Shown here: piece by piece, positions 38,806-48,015 of the stretch | How the letters are laid out: each line of letters opens with the position of its first letter | Numbering within the stretch: position 1 is the stretch's first letter | Assembly: GCA_018241695.1 (NCBI GenBank) | Contig: JAFEDH010000006.1 | Location: 1-64,000, forward strand | Reading direction: 5' to 3' | Length of the DNA stretch: 64,000 nucleotides | Source of the DNA: Pseudomonadota bacterium | Lineage (GTDB): Bacteria > Pseudomonadota > Gammaproteobacteria > Burkholderiales > Rhodocyclaceae | Translations under genes and position numbers: made by a program | The notes under the pieces: model-generated | What the model was told of the DNA's origin: nothing | Seen by the model: only the letters and a program-made list of their open reading frames with translations | Database searches by the model: none

Positions 38806-40059
38806 TTAACGGTCAATCTCGCCAAACACGACGTCCATGGTGCCAATGATGGTGACGGCATCCGCGATCATATGGCCCTTGCCCATTTCATCCAGTGCTG
38901 CCAGATGGGGAAAGCCCGGTGCCCGCAGCTTCATGCGATAAGGCTTGTTGGCGCCGTCGGAAATCAGATAAACACCGAACTCGCCCTTGGGATGCTCGAT
39001 GCTGGCATAGGCTTCGCCAGGAGGCACATGGATACCTTCGGTGAAAAGCTTGAAATGGTGGATCAATTCTTCCATGTTGGACTTCATCTTCTCCCGGGCG
39101 GGAGGCGCCACCTTGTGGTTGGCGATGATGACAGGCCCGGGATTTTCGCGCAGCCACTGGATGCACTGCCTGATGATCCGGTTGGCCTGGCGCATCTCTT
39201 CCATGCGCACCAGGTAACGGTCATAGGAGTCGCCATTGACGCCGACCGGGATATCAAAATCAAGGCGGTCATACACCTCGTAGGGCTGCTTCTTGCGCAG
39301 ATCCCACTCGATGCCGGAGCCTCGCAGCATGGGGCCGGAGAATCCCAGCTGAAGGGCACGTTCGGGTGACACCACTCCAACTCCGACCGTACGCTGTTTC
39401 CAGATACGGTTGTCGGTCAGGAGATCCTCGTATTCGTCACAACGGGCGGGGAAACGCTCGGTGAAACGCTCCAGGTAATCCAGCAGGGAACCCTGGCGCT
39501 CCTCGTTCAGTTCGCGCACCACCTGTTCACTTTTCCAGCCCGACACCTTGTACTGGGGCATCGTATCGGGCAGGTCACGATAGACGCCACCAGGACGATA
39601 GTAGGCCGCATGCATACGGGCACCAGAAACCGCCTCGTAGGCATCCATCAGTTCCTCACGATCACGGAACGTATAGAGCGCAACGGCCATGGCGCCGATA
39701 TCCAGCGCATGGGTGCCGATGTTGAGCAGGTGATTGAGCACCCGGGTGACTTCGTCGAACAGAACCCGGATGTACTGGGCCCGCTCGGGTACCTCGATGC
39801 CCAGCAATTTTTCAATTGCCAGACAATAGGCGTGCTCGTTGCACATCATGGACACATAGTCGAGGCGGTCCATGTAGGGCACCGACTGGATCCAGGTACG
39901 GGTCTCGGCCAGCTTTTCGGTCGCGCGATGCAAAAGGCCGATATGCGGATCGGCACGCACGATGACTTCGCCGTCCAGTTCCAGCACCAACCGCAGCACC
40001 CCATGGGCAGCAGGATGCTGGGGGCCGAAATTCAGGGTGTAGTTCTTGATGTCAGCCAC
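38806..40059 (-). CDS. nuoD: NADH-quinone oxidoreductase subunit D
   Basis: Forms the quinone-binding site with NuoB. The 417-residue protein begins [20 protein letters not shown], with the conserved His loop, and ends in the usual [12 protein letters not shown]. The start is a GTG at 40059 with a GAGGAG ten bases before it and the expected family length; an in-frame ATG further upstream lies in nuoC. It overlaps the nuoC end by eight bases. NuoC and NuoD are separate here, unlike the E. coli fusion. Confidence 0.97.
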   Translation of the reverse strand: MADIKNYTLNFGPQHPAAHGVLRLVLELDGEVIVRADPHIGLLHRATEKLAETRTWIQSVPYMDRLDYVSMMCNEHAYCLAIEKLLGIEVPERAQYIRVLFDEVTRVLNHLLNIGTHALDIGAMAVALYTFRDREELMDAYEAVSGARMHAAYYRPGGVYRDLPDTMPQYKVSGWKSEQVVRELNEERQGSLLDYLERFTERFPARCDEYEDLLTDNRIWKQRTVGVGVVSPERALQLGFSGPMLRGSGIEWDLRKKQPYEVYDRLDFDIPVGVNGDSYDRYLVRMEEMRQANRIIRQCIQWLRENPGPVIIANHKVAPPAREKMKSNMEELIHHFKLFTEGIHVPPGEAYASIEHPKGEFGVYLISDGANKPYRMKLRAPGFPHLAALDEMGKGHMIADAVTIIGTMDVVFGEIDR

Positions 40060-40642
40060 GGCCGTAATTCTCCTCGCGCACAATGCGGGGGGTGACTTCC
40101 CGTGGCTCGATGGTGACCGGCTCGTAGATCACGCGCTTCTGCTCCGGGTCGTAGCGCATTTCGACATAACCGGAAACGGGGAAATCCTTGCGGAAAGGGT
40201 GTCCCACGAAACCATAATCGGTGAGGATGCGGCGCAGGTCGAGGTGTCCGTCGAAATGAATGCCGTACAGGTCGAAAGCCTCCCGCTCATACCAGCCGGC
40301 ACTGTTCCAGATGACTGCGAGGGAAGGCACCACCGGGAAATCATCGCTTGCGGCAAACACGCGCACACGCAGGCGATGATTGTGCCGCAGGGACATCAGA
40401 TGACTGACCACGGCATAGCGACTGCCTTCATGGCCGGAGTAGGTCGAATAGTCGACGCCGCACAGATCAAGCAACTGTTCGAACCCGAGATCAGCGTTGT
40501 CCCGCAGCACTGTCGCCACGGCGAGGTAGTCAGCCGCCGGCACTTCAATGGTCACTTCGCCACGAACAATGGCGGGCTCCGAAATCCGGCCGCCCAGAGC
40601 GGTCGTAAGGGATTCACAGAGCTTTTTAAGCTTGGCGCTCAT
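40052..40642 (-). CDS. nuoC: NADH-quinone oxidoreductase subunit C
   Basis: Peripheral-arm 30-kDa-type subunit that stabilises NuoD. The 196-residue protein has the signature [36 protein letters not shown]. The ATG at 40642 has AGGA six bases upstream; a longer reading to 40822 would overlap nuoB and has no homology. It lies 13 bases after the nuoB stop. Confidence 0.96.
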   Translation of the reverse strand: MSAKLKKLCESLTTALGGRISEPAIVRGEVTIEVPAADYLAVATVLRDNADLGFEQLLDLCGVDYSTYSGHEGSRYAVVSHLMSLRHNHRLRVRVFAASDDFPVVPSLAVIWNSAGWYEREAFDLYGIHFDGHLDLRRILTDYGFVGHPFRKDFPVSGYVEMRYDPEQKRVIYEPVTIEPREVTPRIVREENYGRG

Positions 40643-40655
40643 GAGGGATCCTGAA

Positions 40656-41132
40656 TCAGCGGGCGATGGTGTTGGTACGCCTGATCTTGTTCTGTAACTG
40701 GATGAAGCCATAGAGCAAGGCCTCTGCCGTTGGCGGGCATCCAGGAACGTAGATATCCACCGGCACGATGCGGTCACAGCCGCGCACGACGGAATAGGAA
40801 TAATGGTAGTAACCCCCGCCATTGGCGCAGGAGCCCATGGAAATCACCCAGCGGGGTTCGGGCATCTGGTCATACACCTTGCGCAGTGCGGGCGCCATCT
40901 TGTTACACAGGGTACCGGCCACGATCATCAGGTCGGACTGGCGCGGACTGGGGCGGAAAAAGGAACCAAAGCGGTCCAGGTCGTAACGGGCACAGCCCAC
41001 ATGGATCATTTCCACCGCACAGCAGGCAAGCCCGAAAGTCATCGGCCAGAGCGATCCAGTACGGGTCCAATTGATCACCTTGTCCAGCGTGGTGGTGATG
41101 AAGCCTTCCTGCAAAACACCTTCGATGCTCAT
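40656..41132 (-). CDS. nuoB: NADH-quinone oxidoreductase subunit B
   Basis: Holds the terminal 4Fe-4S cluster N2 that reduces quinone. In 158 residues the four ligands are C37, C38, C102 and C132, with the rare tandem Cys-Cys pair. The phrases [12 protein letters not shown] and [12 protein letters not shown] are diagnostic. The ATG at 41132 matches the family length and lies four bases after nuoA. Confidence 0.98.
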   Translation of the reverse strand: MSIEGVLQEGFITTTLDKVINWTRTGSLWPMTFGLACCAVEMIHVGCARYDLDRFGSFFRPSPRQSDLMIVAGTLCNKMAPALRKVYDQMPEPRWVISMGSCANGGGYYHYSYSVVRGCDRIVPVDIYVPGCPPTAEALLYGFIQLQNKIRRTNTIAR

Positions 41133-41136
41133 TTGC

Positions 41137-41511
41137 TCATTCCCAATCCAGGGCGCCCTTGGCCCAGGCATAGACATAGCCCACCACGAGAATGCCAATG
41201 AAGACCAGCATCTCGACGAAGCCGAAGAATCTCACCTCGGGGGTGGAAGCAATTTCCTTGAAAATCGCGGCCCAGGGGAAAAGGAAGGCGATTTCCAGAT
41301 CGAACAGGATAAAAATGATGGCGATCAGGTAGTAGCGAACATCGAACTGCATGCGCGCATCCTCGAACGCCTCAAAGCCACATTCGTATGCGGAGATTTT
41401 CTCGGCATCGGGACGATTGGGACCCAGCACGCGGCCGATGACGATGGGCAGAGCCCCGATGGCGAGGCCCACCAGCGCAAAGACAAGAACGGGAAAGTAG
41501 TTTTCCAGCAT
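41137..41511 (-). CDS. nuoA: NADH-quinone oxidoreductase subunit A
   Basis: Three-helix membrane subunit next to the quinone site. The 124-residue protein has the conserved loop [29 protein letters not shown] and [12 protein letters not shown]. It is the first nuo gene; about 70 bases separate it from the tRNA gene upstream. The ATG at 41511 starts the first membrane helix. Confidence 0.96.
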   Translation of the reverse strand: MLENYFPVLVFALVGLAIGALPIVIGRVLGPNRPDAEKISAYECGFEAFEDARMQFDVRYYLIAIIFILFDLEIAFLFPWAAIFKEIASTPEVRFFGFVEMLVFIGILVVGYVYAWAKGALDWE

Positions 41512-41581
41512 ATTCGATGCGACCAAGACGCGTTTTTCAACTGCTGCATGAGAGCAAAAACTCCCACTTCGCACTTCATCG

Positions 41582-41666
41582 TGGTGCCGACGGCGAGACT
41601 CGAACTCGCACAGCTTTCGCCACTACCCCCTCAAGATAGCGTGTCTACCAATTTCACCACGTCGGC
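41582..41666 (-). tRNA. tRNA-Leu (anticodon GAG)
   Basis: An 85-base class II tRNA on the minus strand with a 7-bp acceptor GCCGACG / CGTCGGC, an anticodon stem CTATC / GGTAG (one U-G) around loop TTGAGGG giving GAG, a variable arm, T-arm GCGAG-TTCGAGT-CTCGC and an encoded CCA end at 41582-41584. It reads CUC/CUU leucine codons. The order secG, tRNA-Leu, nuoA on one strand matches a linkage common in Proteobacteria. Confidence 0.97.
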
Positions 41667-41782
41667 CTTGCAAATACCGTCACAGGGCATGTTGCGAGAG
41701 GCGCGCATGATAGCACCGATGCCCTTGCGGACACGGACCACACTATGCATTTTTTGCTCCGCACAAGCCATTCCGGACGGGT

Positions 41783-42133
41783 TTACTTGGGAACGTCCTG
41801 TGCCTTGGAGCCCGCAGGTGCGACAGGTGCACTGGGCACGGCAGGCTGAACGGGTACCTGGACACGATCCATGACACTCACAGGTGCCCGAGGCTTGGAT
41901 GTGGCCAGATAGGACAGGCCCAGACTGGTCAGAAAAAAGGCCGCAGCCAGCACGGCCGTGGTGCGCGAAAGAAAGTTGGCCGAACCGGAAGCGCCGAAGA
42001 GGCTCCCCGATGCGCCGCTGCCAAAGGCCGCTCCCATGTCGGCGCCCTTGCCGTGCTGGAGCAGCACCAGACCAATCACGGTGAGCCCGATCAGAATGTG
42101 CACACTCAAAACGAGGGGATACAGATAGTCCAT
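41783..42133 (-). CDS. secG: Protein-export membrane protein SecG
   Basis: Auxiliary subunit of the SecYEG translocon. The 116-residue protein has the two membrane helices (about 2-24 and 50-72) joined by the conserved cytosolic loop LLQHGKGADMGAAFGSGAS. A Pro/Val/Ala-rich tail follows. An AAGGA precedes the ATG at 42133. It lies 19 bases behind tpiA, the usual partner. Confidence 0.95.
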   Translation of the reverse strand: MDYLYPLVLSVHILIGLTVIGLVLLQHGKGADMGAAFGSGASGSLFGASGSANFLSRTTAVLAAAFFLTSLGLSYLATSKPRAPVSVMDRVQVPVQPAVPSAPVAPAGSKAQDVPK

Positions 42134-42152
42134 GTAAGTTCCTTGAAAAAAT

Positions 42153-42899
42153 TCAGCAGGCGGCGCAGATCGCCAGAAAATCGGCAGCCACCAGGGCGGC
42201 ACCGCCAATCAGCCCGCCATCGATGTCGGGCTGGGAAAAAAGCTCGGCCGCATTGCCCGGCTTGACGCTTCCGCCATAGAGAATGCGTAACTCCTCTCCA
42301 ACCGTCCTGTCATCCGTGACGATGCGGGCGCGGATCAAGGCATGGACCTCCTGCGCCTGCAAGAGCGTGGCGGTCTTGCCGGTACCGATGGCCCACACGG
42401 GCTCGTAGGCAACCACCGCATCGGCCAGGGCAGCCGCACCACAACGGGCAATCACGGCATCCAGCTGGCGGGTCACTACTTTGCCGGTGATGCCGGCCTC
42501 GCGCTCCGCGAGGGTTTCGCCCACACACAGGATGGGTGTCAGGCCGGCCTGTCGGGCGGCATCGAACTTGGCGGCCACCACGGCATCGGTATCGCCGTAA
42601 CAGGCACGGCGTTCGGAATGGCCAACGATCACATAACGCACGTCAAAATCCACCAGCATGGCCGCACCCACTTCACCGGTATACGCGCCCTGGAGGTGTT
42701 CGGAGACATCCTGCGCGCCCCAGGCCACACGACCACCGTCCAGTACCGAACGGGCCTGAGCCAGATAGGGATAAGGCACACAGACCGCCATCTCGGCCTT
42801 GAGGCCGGCGGCGCCTTCACGCACAGCGGCCAGCAGATCGATGTTGGTGGCAAGGGAGCCGTGCTGTTTCCAGTTGCCGGCAACGAGTTTGGTACGCAT
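42153..42899 (-). CDS. tpiA: Triosephosphate isomerase
   Basis: Interconverts dihydroxyacetone phosphate and glyceraldehyde 3-phosphate. The 248-residue TIM barrel has substrate-binding N9 and K11, catalytic H94 in VGHSERR, and E166 in AYEPVWAIGTG, plus the phosphate loop YGGSVKPGNA. The remaining glycolytic genes of the window are in a different cluster 3 kb upstream. A REP/MITE-like element fills its upstream gap. Confidence 0.97.
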   Translation of the reverse strand: MRTKLVAGNWKQHGSLATNIDLLAAVREGAAGLKAEMAVCVPYPYLAQARSVLDGGRVAWGAQDVSEHLQGAYTGEVGAAMLVDFDVRYVIVGHSERRACYGDTDAVVAAKFDAARQAGLTPILCVGETLAEREAGITGKVVTRQLDAVIARCGAAALADAVVAYEPVWAIGTGKTATLLQAQEVHALIRARIVTDDRTVGEELRILYGGSVKPGNAAELFSQPDIDGGLIGGAALVAADFLAICAAC

Positions 42900-42921
42900 G
42901 GAAAATTCAGGCAGATAGCAA

Positions 42922-43017
42922 AGAAGTGGAATTTTATCGCCCCTCGGGGAGAGGGGTCAAATCACCCATTTACAACCGCAGGGTGGCGGTCGTGAATGGG
43001 GACACATTTCCACTTCT
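42922..43017. repeat. REP/MITE-like element with 10-bp terminal inverted repeats
   Basis: AGAAGTGGAA at 42922-42931 and its exact reverse complement at 43008-43017 bound a 96-base segment. Inside are nested arms CCCATT / AATGGG and ACCGC / GCGGT around 42965-42999, plus GGGGTCAAATC and GGGGACACATTTC, wording typical of remnants tied to REP-associated transposases. The right end overlaps the prlC stop codon, so it is inserted exactly at the gene's edge. No transposase is present. I noticed no second copy in the window. Confidence 0.6.
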
Positions 43018-45053
43018 CACGCCGTCACCATCCCGTTATGGCGCAACAGGGCATCGGCGCGAGGTTCACGGCCGCGGAACGCCTTGAACGATTCCAGTGC
43101 CGGACGCGATCCGCCCACGGCCAGAATCTCCTCGAGAAAACGGCTGCCGGTGGCCGCATCCAGTGTGGTGCCGGCAGTCCTGGCGGTTTCCTCGAATGCT
43201 GCATAGGCGTCGGCTGACAACACCTCGGCCCATTTGTAACTGTAATAACCCGCCGCATATCCGCCGGCGAAGATGTGGGAAAAACTCTGGGGGAAGCGAT
43301 TCCAGTGCGGCGGGATCACCACCGCCACTTCACTGCGCACTTCGTCGAGCAGCGTCATGAAGCGCTGTGACCAGCCCGGCTCGCTGTGCAGGCGCAGATC
43401 AAAGAGGCCAAACTCGATCTGACGCAGGGTCTGCATGCCGCTCTGGAAATTCTTCGCGGCCAGCATCTTGTCGTAAAGGGCGCGCGGCAGTGGCTGCCCG
43501 GTATCGGCATGGGCGGTCATGCCTTGCAGAACATCCCACTCCCAGCAGAAATTTTCCATGAACTGGCTGGGCAACTCGACCGCATCCCACTCCACGCCGT
43601 GGATGCCGGATACGGAATACTCCTCGACCTGGGTCAGCATATGGTGCAGACCATGACCACACTCGTGAAACAGGGTGATCACATCGTCATGGCTGAAGGT
43701 GGCTGGCTTGCCGTTCACCGGCGCGGGGAAGTTGCAGTTGAGATAGGCCACCGGGGTCTGGATGCCCGCAGATACCCGGCGACGGGTGATGGCATCGTCC
43801 ATCCAGGCACCACCACGCTTGGTATCGCGGGCATAGAGATCGAGGTAGAACCGGGCAATGACCCGGCCCTCACGAAGGATACGGAAGAAACGTACATCAG
43901 GATGCCAGACCGGTGCGGTATCGGCCTCCAGCCTTACGCTGAACAGGGACTCGATCACACGGAAAAGACCGGCCAGCACCCTCGGTTCGGGGAAATACTG
44001 TTTCACCTCTTCGTCGGAAAAGGCATAACGAGCCTGTTTGAGTTTTTCCGAGGCCCAGGCCATATCCCAGCTTTCCAGCGCATCCAGTCCCAGCTCATCA
44101 TGGGCAAAAGCGCGCAATTCAGCCATATCGCGCTCGCCAAACGGTTTGGCTCTGGCCGCGAGATCCCGCAGGAAGGCAATCACCTGGCCCGGTGAGTCGG
44201 CCATCTTGGGTGCCAGTGAGACTTCGGCGTAGCTGGCATAGCCCAGCAGCCTGGCCTCTTCGTCCTTGAGGGCGAGGATCTTTTCAATCAGGGGTGTGTT
44301 ATTCCAGTCTCCGCCGCCAAACTCGGCGGCGCGGGTGGCAGAAGCACGATACATGCGGGCGCGCAGATCGCGGTTCTCGGCATATTGCATGACCGGTATG
44401 TAGGATGGCGCCTGCAGCACGAATTTCCAGCCAGGCTTGCCTTCTTTCTCCGCAGCGGCGCGGGCCGCGGCCTTCACGTCCTCCGGCAGACCGGCAAGGC
44501 CACTTTCATCGGTCACCCATTCAGCATGCGCGTTGGTGGCATCGAGGAGGTTTTCGGAAAACTTGGCGGACAGGGCGGAAAGCTCTTCCTGGATCGCCTT
44601 GAAGCGGGGTTTTCTGTCCTCGGCAAGCTCGGCGCCGGACAGGCGGAAATCACGCAGATCGTTGTCCACAATGCGCCGGCGCACGGGTGTCAATGCCACA
44701 TATTCCGGGCCGGCAGCCAGTGCCTTGAGTTTGGCGAACAGGGCCAGGTTCTGCCCCAGGTCTGCATAGAAACCGGAGACCTCCGGCAGCATGGCGTTGT
44801 AAGCCGCACGCCATTCGGGTACATCGAACACCGAATGCAGATGACCGACAATACCCCAGGCCCGGGACAACCGCTCGCCGGCATCGGTCATGGGCGCCAT
44901 GAAACCATCCCAGGTCGCCGCAGCCTCGGGTGCGGTCAGCGTGTCGACGAGGGAGCGGTATTCGTCGATCAGTTCGCGAATGGCGGATGGCACATGTTCG
45001 GGACGCACCGCGTCGAAACGGGGCAGGTCGGAAAAATCAAGCAGGGGATTCAT
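43017..45053 (-). CDS. prlC: Oligopeptidase A (M3 metallopeptidase)
   Basis: Cytoplasmic zinc oligopeptidase that degrades short peptides, including cleaved signal peptides. The 678-residue protein carries the zinc motif HECGH at 463-467 and the third-ligand region YSVSGIHGVEWDAVELPSQFMENFCWE downstream. The C-terminal FAGGYAAGYYSYKWAEVLSADAY is also family-typical. The ATG at 45053 begins the conserved MNPLLDF; 11 extra in-frame residues upstream are unlikely. Confidence 0.96.
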   Translation of the reverse strand: MNPLLDFSDLPRFDAVRPEHVPSAIRELIDEYRSLVDTLTAPEAAATWDGFMAPMTDAGERLSRAWGIVGHLHSVFDVPEWRAAYNAMLPEVSGFYADLGQNLALFAKLKALAAGPEYVALTPVRRRIVDNDLRDFRLSGAELAEDRKPRFKAIQEELSALSAKFSENLLDATNAHAEWVTDESGLAGLPEDVKAAARAAAEKEGKPGWKFVLQAPSYIPVMQYAENRDLRARMYRASATRAAEFGGGDWNNTPLIEKILALKDEEARLLGYASYAEVSLAPKMADSPGQVIAFLRDLAARAKPFGERDMAELRAFAHDELGLDALESWDMAWASEKLKQARYAFSDEEVKQYFPEPRVLAGLFRVIESLFSVRLEADTAPVWHPDVRFFRILREGRVIARFYLDLYARDTKRGGAWMDDAITRRRVSAGIQTPVAYLNCNFPAPVNGKPATFSHDDVITLFHECGHGLHHMLTQVEEYSVSGIHGVEWDAVELPSQFMENFCWEWDVLQGMTAHADTGQPLPRALYDKMLAAKNFQSGMQTLRQIEFGLFDLRLHSEPGWSQRFMTLLDEVRSEVAVVIPPHWNRFPQSFSHIFAGGYAAGYYSYKWAEVLSADAYAAFEETARTAGTTLDAATGSRFLEEILAVGGSRPALESFKAFRGREPRADALLRHNGMVTA

Positions 45054-45133
45054 GGATGCGGACCAGCAAGCAATAAAGCCCGCCATTCTGCCTGATTTCC
45101 CGGGCAGACACCCTCACCCGCACGCGATGCGGG

Positions 45134-45883
45134 TCAATCCTGAACCAGATCCCGATAGGCGTGCCAGGAGGCATGCCCCAGCCAGGGCAGGATGATGACA
45201 AAACCCAGCATGCCCGTAGCAAAACCGATGCCGGTGAAAAGCATGATCAGCACCGCCCAAAGGGCGAGTGGAACAGGATTGCTGGCCACGACATTGAAAC
45301 TCACCAGCATGGCGTCGAGGGCGTGGCCACCACGATCCAGCAGCAGCGGCATGGAAATAACGGTGAGCGCAAAAACCATGGCAGCCGCCAGGCCGCCGAC
45401 ACCCACATAGAGGAAAAACAAACCCGTGTATTCGGGATCCACGATGATTTCGTGAATCAGATCCAGGGGTGTCATGGCCGGACCGTGATAGAGCATGGCC
45501 AGCATGACGAGGGAAAAAAGCTGCCAGATGGTGCCCGCGATCAGGACCAGCAGGGAAATCCCGATGAAGCCAAGGGCGCTGGGGAGCCAGGCCACCATGG
45601 AGGCCCGCAATCCAAGCGTTTCGCCCCGTTCATAGGCACGGGAAAGAGAGTACAGGCCGGTGGCGAGCATCGGCGCCACCAGCAGAAATCCGCTGGCGGA
45701 AGGCACGAACAGCCAGGGTAGGGAAAAACTGATGAACAGAATCATCACCCCGGTCAACGCCACCGCCGCTCCATAGAAAAGACTGGCCGAAGGCTGACGC
45801 CAGAGATCGCGCCAGCCGGCGGCAAGCCAGCCCAGAGGGTGGGTCAGGTCGATGACACGGGGCATCGGCAAGGCATTTTCCAT
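45134..45883 (-). CDS. DUF2189 integral membrane protein (second copy)
   Basis: A 249-residue membrane protein with about six hydrophobic segments and the same signature as the gene at 14038 (LGWLAAGWRDLWRQPSASLFYG; SGFLLVAPMLATGLYSLSR; WLGHASWHAYRDLV). The two share their layout throughout, so they are paralogues. This copy stands before prlC on the minus strand rather than beside an exporter. The ATG at 45883 is preferred to a TTG at 45892. Function unknown. Confidence 0.85.
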   Translation of the reverse strand: MENALPMPRVIDLTHPLGWLAAGWRDLWRQPSASLFYGAAVALTGVMILFISFSLPWLFVPSASGFLLVAPMLATGLYSLSRAYERGETLGLRASMVAWLPSALGFIGISLLVLIAGTIWQLFSLVMLAMLYHGPAMTPLDLIHEIIVDPEYTGLFFLYVGVGGLAAAMVFALTVISMPLLLDRGGHALDAMLVSFNVVASNPVPLALWAVLIMLFTGIGFATGMLGFVIILPWLGHASWHAYRDLVQD

Positions 45884-45965
45884 GGCTGACAATATGAATC
45901 CGGAGCGGGAAATATTCTAACCCTGAACCATTGCCCAAGACCCTGTCTTGCAGGCGGTTCGGCGC

Positions 45966-46856
45966 CTACAGGGTATTGCCGGTCAGACGGTTGAGCGCTT
46001 CGCGATACTTGGCTGCGGTGTGTTCGATGACCTCCGCTGGCAGGCCGGGCCCCGGGGATTTCTTGTTCCAGTCCAGGGTTTCAAGATAGTCACGTACAAA
46101 CTGCTTGTCGAAACTGGGTGGGCTGATACCCACCTGATACTGGTCGGCGGGCCAGAAGCGTGAGGAGTCCGGCGTCAGGATCTCGTCGATCAGATAGAGC
46201 TTGCCGGTTTCGTCCTGACCGAACTCGAACTTGGTATCGGCGATGATGATGCCGCGCACACGGGCATAGGCCGCCGCTTCACGATAGAGACGCAAGGTGG
46301 TTTCGCGCACGCGCGCGGCCAGATCGACGCCGATCATTTCCTCCACGGTGGCGTAATCGATATTCTCATCGTGGTCACCGGCTTCGGCCTTGGTGGCAGG
46401 AGTGAAGATCGCATTGGGCAGCTGCTGGGCCTGCTTGAGGCCGGGAGGAAGTTCGATGCCGCAGACCTGGCCATTGGTCTGGTAATCCTTCCATCCCGAA
46501 CCGATCAGGTACCCGCGCGCCACGGCCTCGACGGGCAAGGGCTGCAGGCGGCGTACGACGATGGCGCGATCCCGCACCTGGTCGCGCTCTTCCGGAGCGA
46601 CAACGGACTCAGGATCGATTCCGGTCAGATGATTGGGTATCACGTGAGCCAGCTTCCCGAACCAGAAATTCGCCACCTCCGTCAGCACCTGCCCTTTGCC
46701 AGGGATGGGGTCGGGCAGGATCACATCGAAAGCGGAAAGGCGATCCGAAGTGACCACCAGAAGGGTGGTGGCATCCACGGCATAAATATCGCGCACCTTG
46801 CCGCGCCCCAGCAGCGGCAGACTCTTGATGTTGGATTCGAATAATGGAGCGCTCAT
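45966..46856 (-). CDS. purC: Phosphoribosylaminoimidazole-succinocarboxamide synthase
   Basis: Joins aspartate to CAIR in step eight of purine synthesis. The 296-residue form shows [46 protein letters not shown] and [10 protein letters not shown]. Length fits the eukaryote/beta-proteobacterial long type rather than the 237-residue E. coli type. A terminator separates it from fbaA upstream, so it may depend on read-through or its own promoter. Confidence 0.97.
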   Translation of the reverse strand: MSAPLFESNIKSLPLLGRGKVRDIYAVDATTLLVVTSDRLSAFDVILPDPIPGKGQVLTEVANFWFGKLAHVIPNHLTGIDPESVVAPEERDQVRDRAIVVRRLQPLPVEAVARGYLIGSGWKDYQTNGQVCGIELPPGLKQAQQLPNAIFTPATKAEAGDHDENIDYATVEEMIGVDLAARVRETTLRLYREAAAYARVRGIIIADTKFEFGQDETGKLYLIDEILTPDSSRFWPADQYQVGISPPSFDKQFVRDYLETLDWNKKSPGPGLPAEVIEHTAAKYREALNRLTGNTL

Positions 46857-46872
46857 GCGGGTGATTCCGGAG

Positions 46873-46907
46873 ACAAAAAAGAAAAACGGGGCTGCCGTGG
46901 CAGCCCC
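46873..46907 (-). terminator. Rho-independent terminator after fbaA
   Basis: Read on the minus strand, the stem GGGGCTGC / GCAGCCCC is followed by GTTTTTCTTTTTT. It lies just past the fbaA stop and ends about 16 bases before the purC start. Confidence 0.85.
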
Positions 46908-46928
46908 ACGATGCCGCTTGCGACAGTG

Positions 46929-47993
46929 TCAGTTGACGATCTGATTCAGTTCGCCTTTTGTGTAACGCTCGGCCATTTTTTCCAGGGGCATGACCTTAAT
47001 CTTGCCGGCCTGACCCGCGCAACCGAATGCCTGGTAGCGTGCCAGGCAAATCTTCCTGGCAGCTTCACGGGCAGGCTTGAGGTAGTCGCGGGGATCGAAC
47101 TTGGAAGGATTCTCGGCGAAGTAGCGACGAACGGCGCCGGTCATGGCGAGGCGAATGTCGGTATCGATATTCACCTTGCGCACACCATGCTGGATGCCAC
47201 GCACGATTTCTTCCACCGGCACACCGTAGGTTTCCTTCATGTCGCCACCGAATTCACGTATCTCGGCCAGCAGATCCTGGGGCACGGATGAGGATCCATG
47301 CATCACCAGATGGGTATTGGGGATGCGGGCATGAATCTCGGCGATGCGATCGATGGCCAGAATATCGCCGGTGGGTTTCTTGGTGAACTTGTAGGCTCCG
47401 TGGCTGGTGCCGATGGCGATGGCGAGAGCGTCGCAGTTGGTCTGCTTGACAAAATCGGCCGCCTGGTCGACATCGGTCAGGAGTTGCTCGCGGGTCATGG
47501 TGCCCTCGGCGCCGTGACCATCTTCCTTGTCCCCCTTCATGGTTTCCAGGGAACCCAGCACGCCCAGTTCGGCCTCGACGGAAACCCCGATGGAGTGGGA
47601 GAACTTCACCACTTCGCGGGATACATCGATGTTGTACTCGTAAGAAGCCACGGTCTTGCCGTCAGCCTCCAGGGAGCCATCCATCATCACCGAGGTGAAA
47701 CCGGATTTGATCGCCGCCATGCAGATGGCGGGAGACTGTCCGTGATCCTGGTGCATGACGATGGGAATGTGCGGATAGGCTTCCAGCGCAGCCAGGATCT
47801 GGTGGCGCAGGAAAGGTTCGCCGGCATATTTGCGGGCACCCGCCGAAGCCTGCATGATCACCGGGGCGTTGAGTTCGCTGGCGGCCTCCATGATGGCCCA
47901 GACCTGTTCCATGTTGTTCACATTGAAGGCAGGCAGGCCATAGCCGTTTTCGGCGGCATGGTCGAGCAGCTGGCGCATGGATACGAGAGGCAT
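46929..47993 (-). CDS. fbaA: Fructose-1,6-bisphosphate aldolase, class II
   Basis: Zinc-dependent cleavage of fructose 1,6-bisphosphate to the two triose phosphates. The 354-residue protein has the metal/catalytic segment [10 protein letters not shown], the phrase [11 protein letters not shown], and the late [10 protein letters not shown] and [14 protein letters not shown] blocks. The DHGQSP wording belongs to the CbbA-like class IIB group common in Betaproteobacteria. AGGAG precedes the ATG. It lies 22 bases behind pyk. Confidence 0.97.
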   Translation of the reverse strand: MPLVSMRQLLDHAAENGYGLPAFNVNNMEQVWAIMEAASELNAPVIMQASAGARKYAGEPFLRHQILAALEAYPHIPIVMHQDHGQSPAICMAAIKSGFTSVMMDGSLEADGKTVASYEYNIDVSREVVKFSHSIGVSVEAELGVLGSLETMKGDKEDGHGAEGTMTREQLLTDVDQAADFVKQTNCDALAIAIGTSHGAYKFTKKPTGDILAIDRIAEIHARIPNTHLVMHGSSSVPQDLLAEIREFGGDMKETYGVPVEEIVRGIQHGVRKVNIDTDIRLAMTGAVRRYFAENPSKFDPRDYLKPAREAARKICLARYQAFGCAGQAGKIKVMPLEKMAERYTKGELNQIVN

Positions 47994-48015
47994 GGCGTTC
48001 TCCTAAGTGAGTACG

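Noticed and set aside
40643..40822. Longer NuoC start
   Set aside because: The extension lies inside nuoB, and a good ribosome site exists at the internal ATG at 40642.
41512..41581. Terminator between tRNA-Leu and nuoA
   Set aside because: A T-rich stretch occurs but without a convincing stem on the minus strand.
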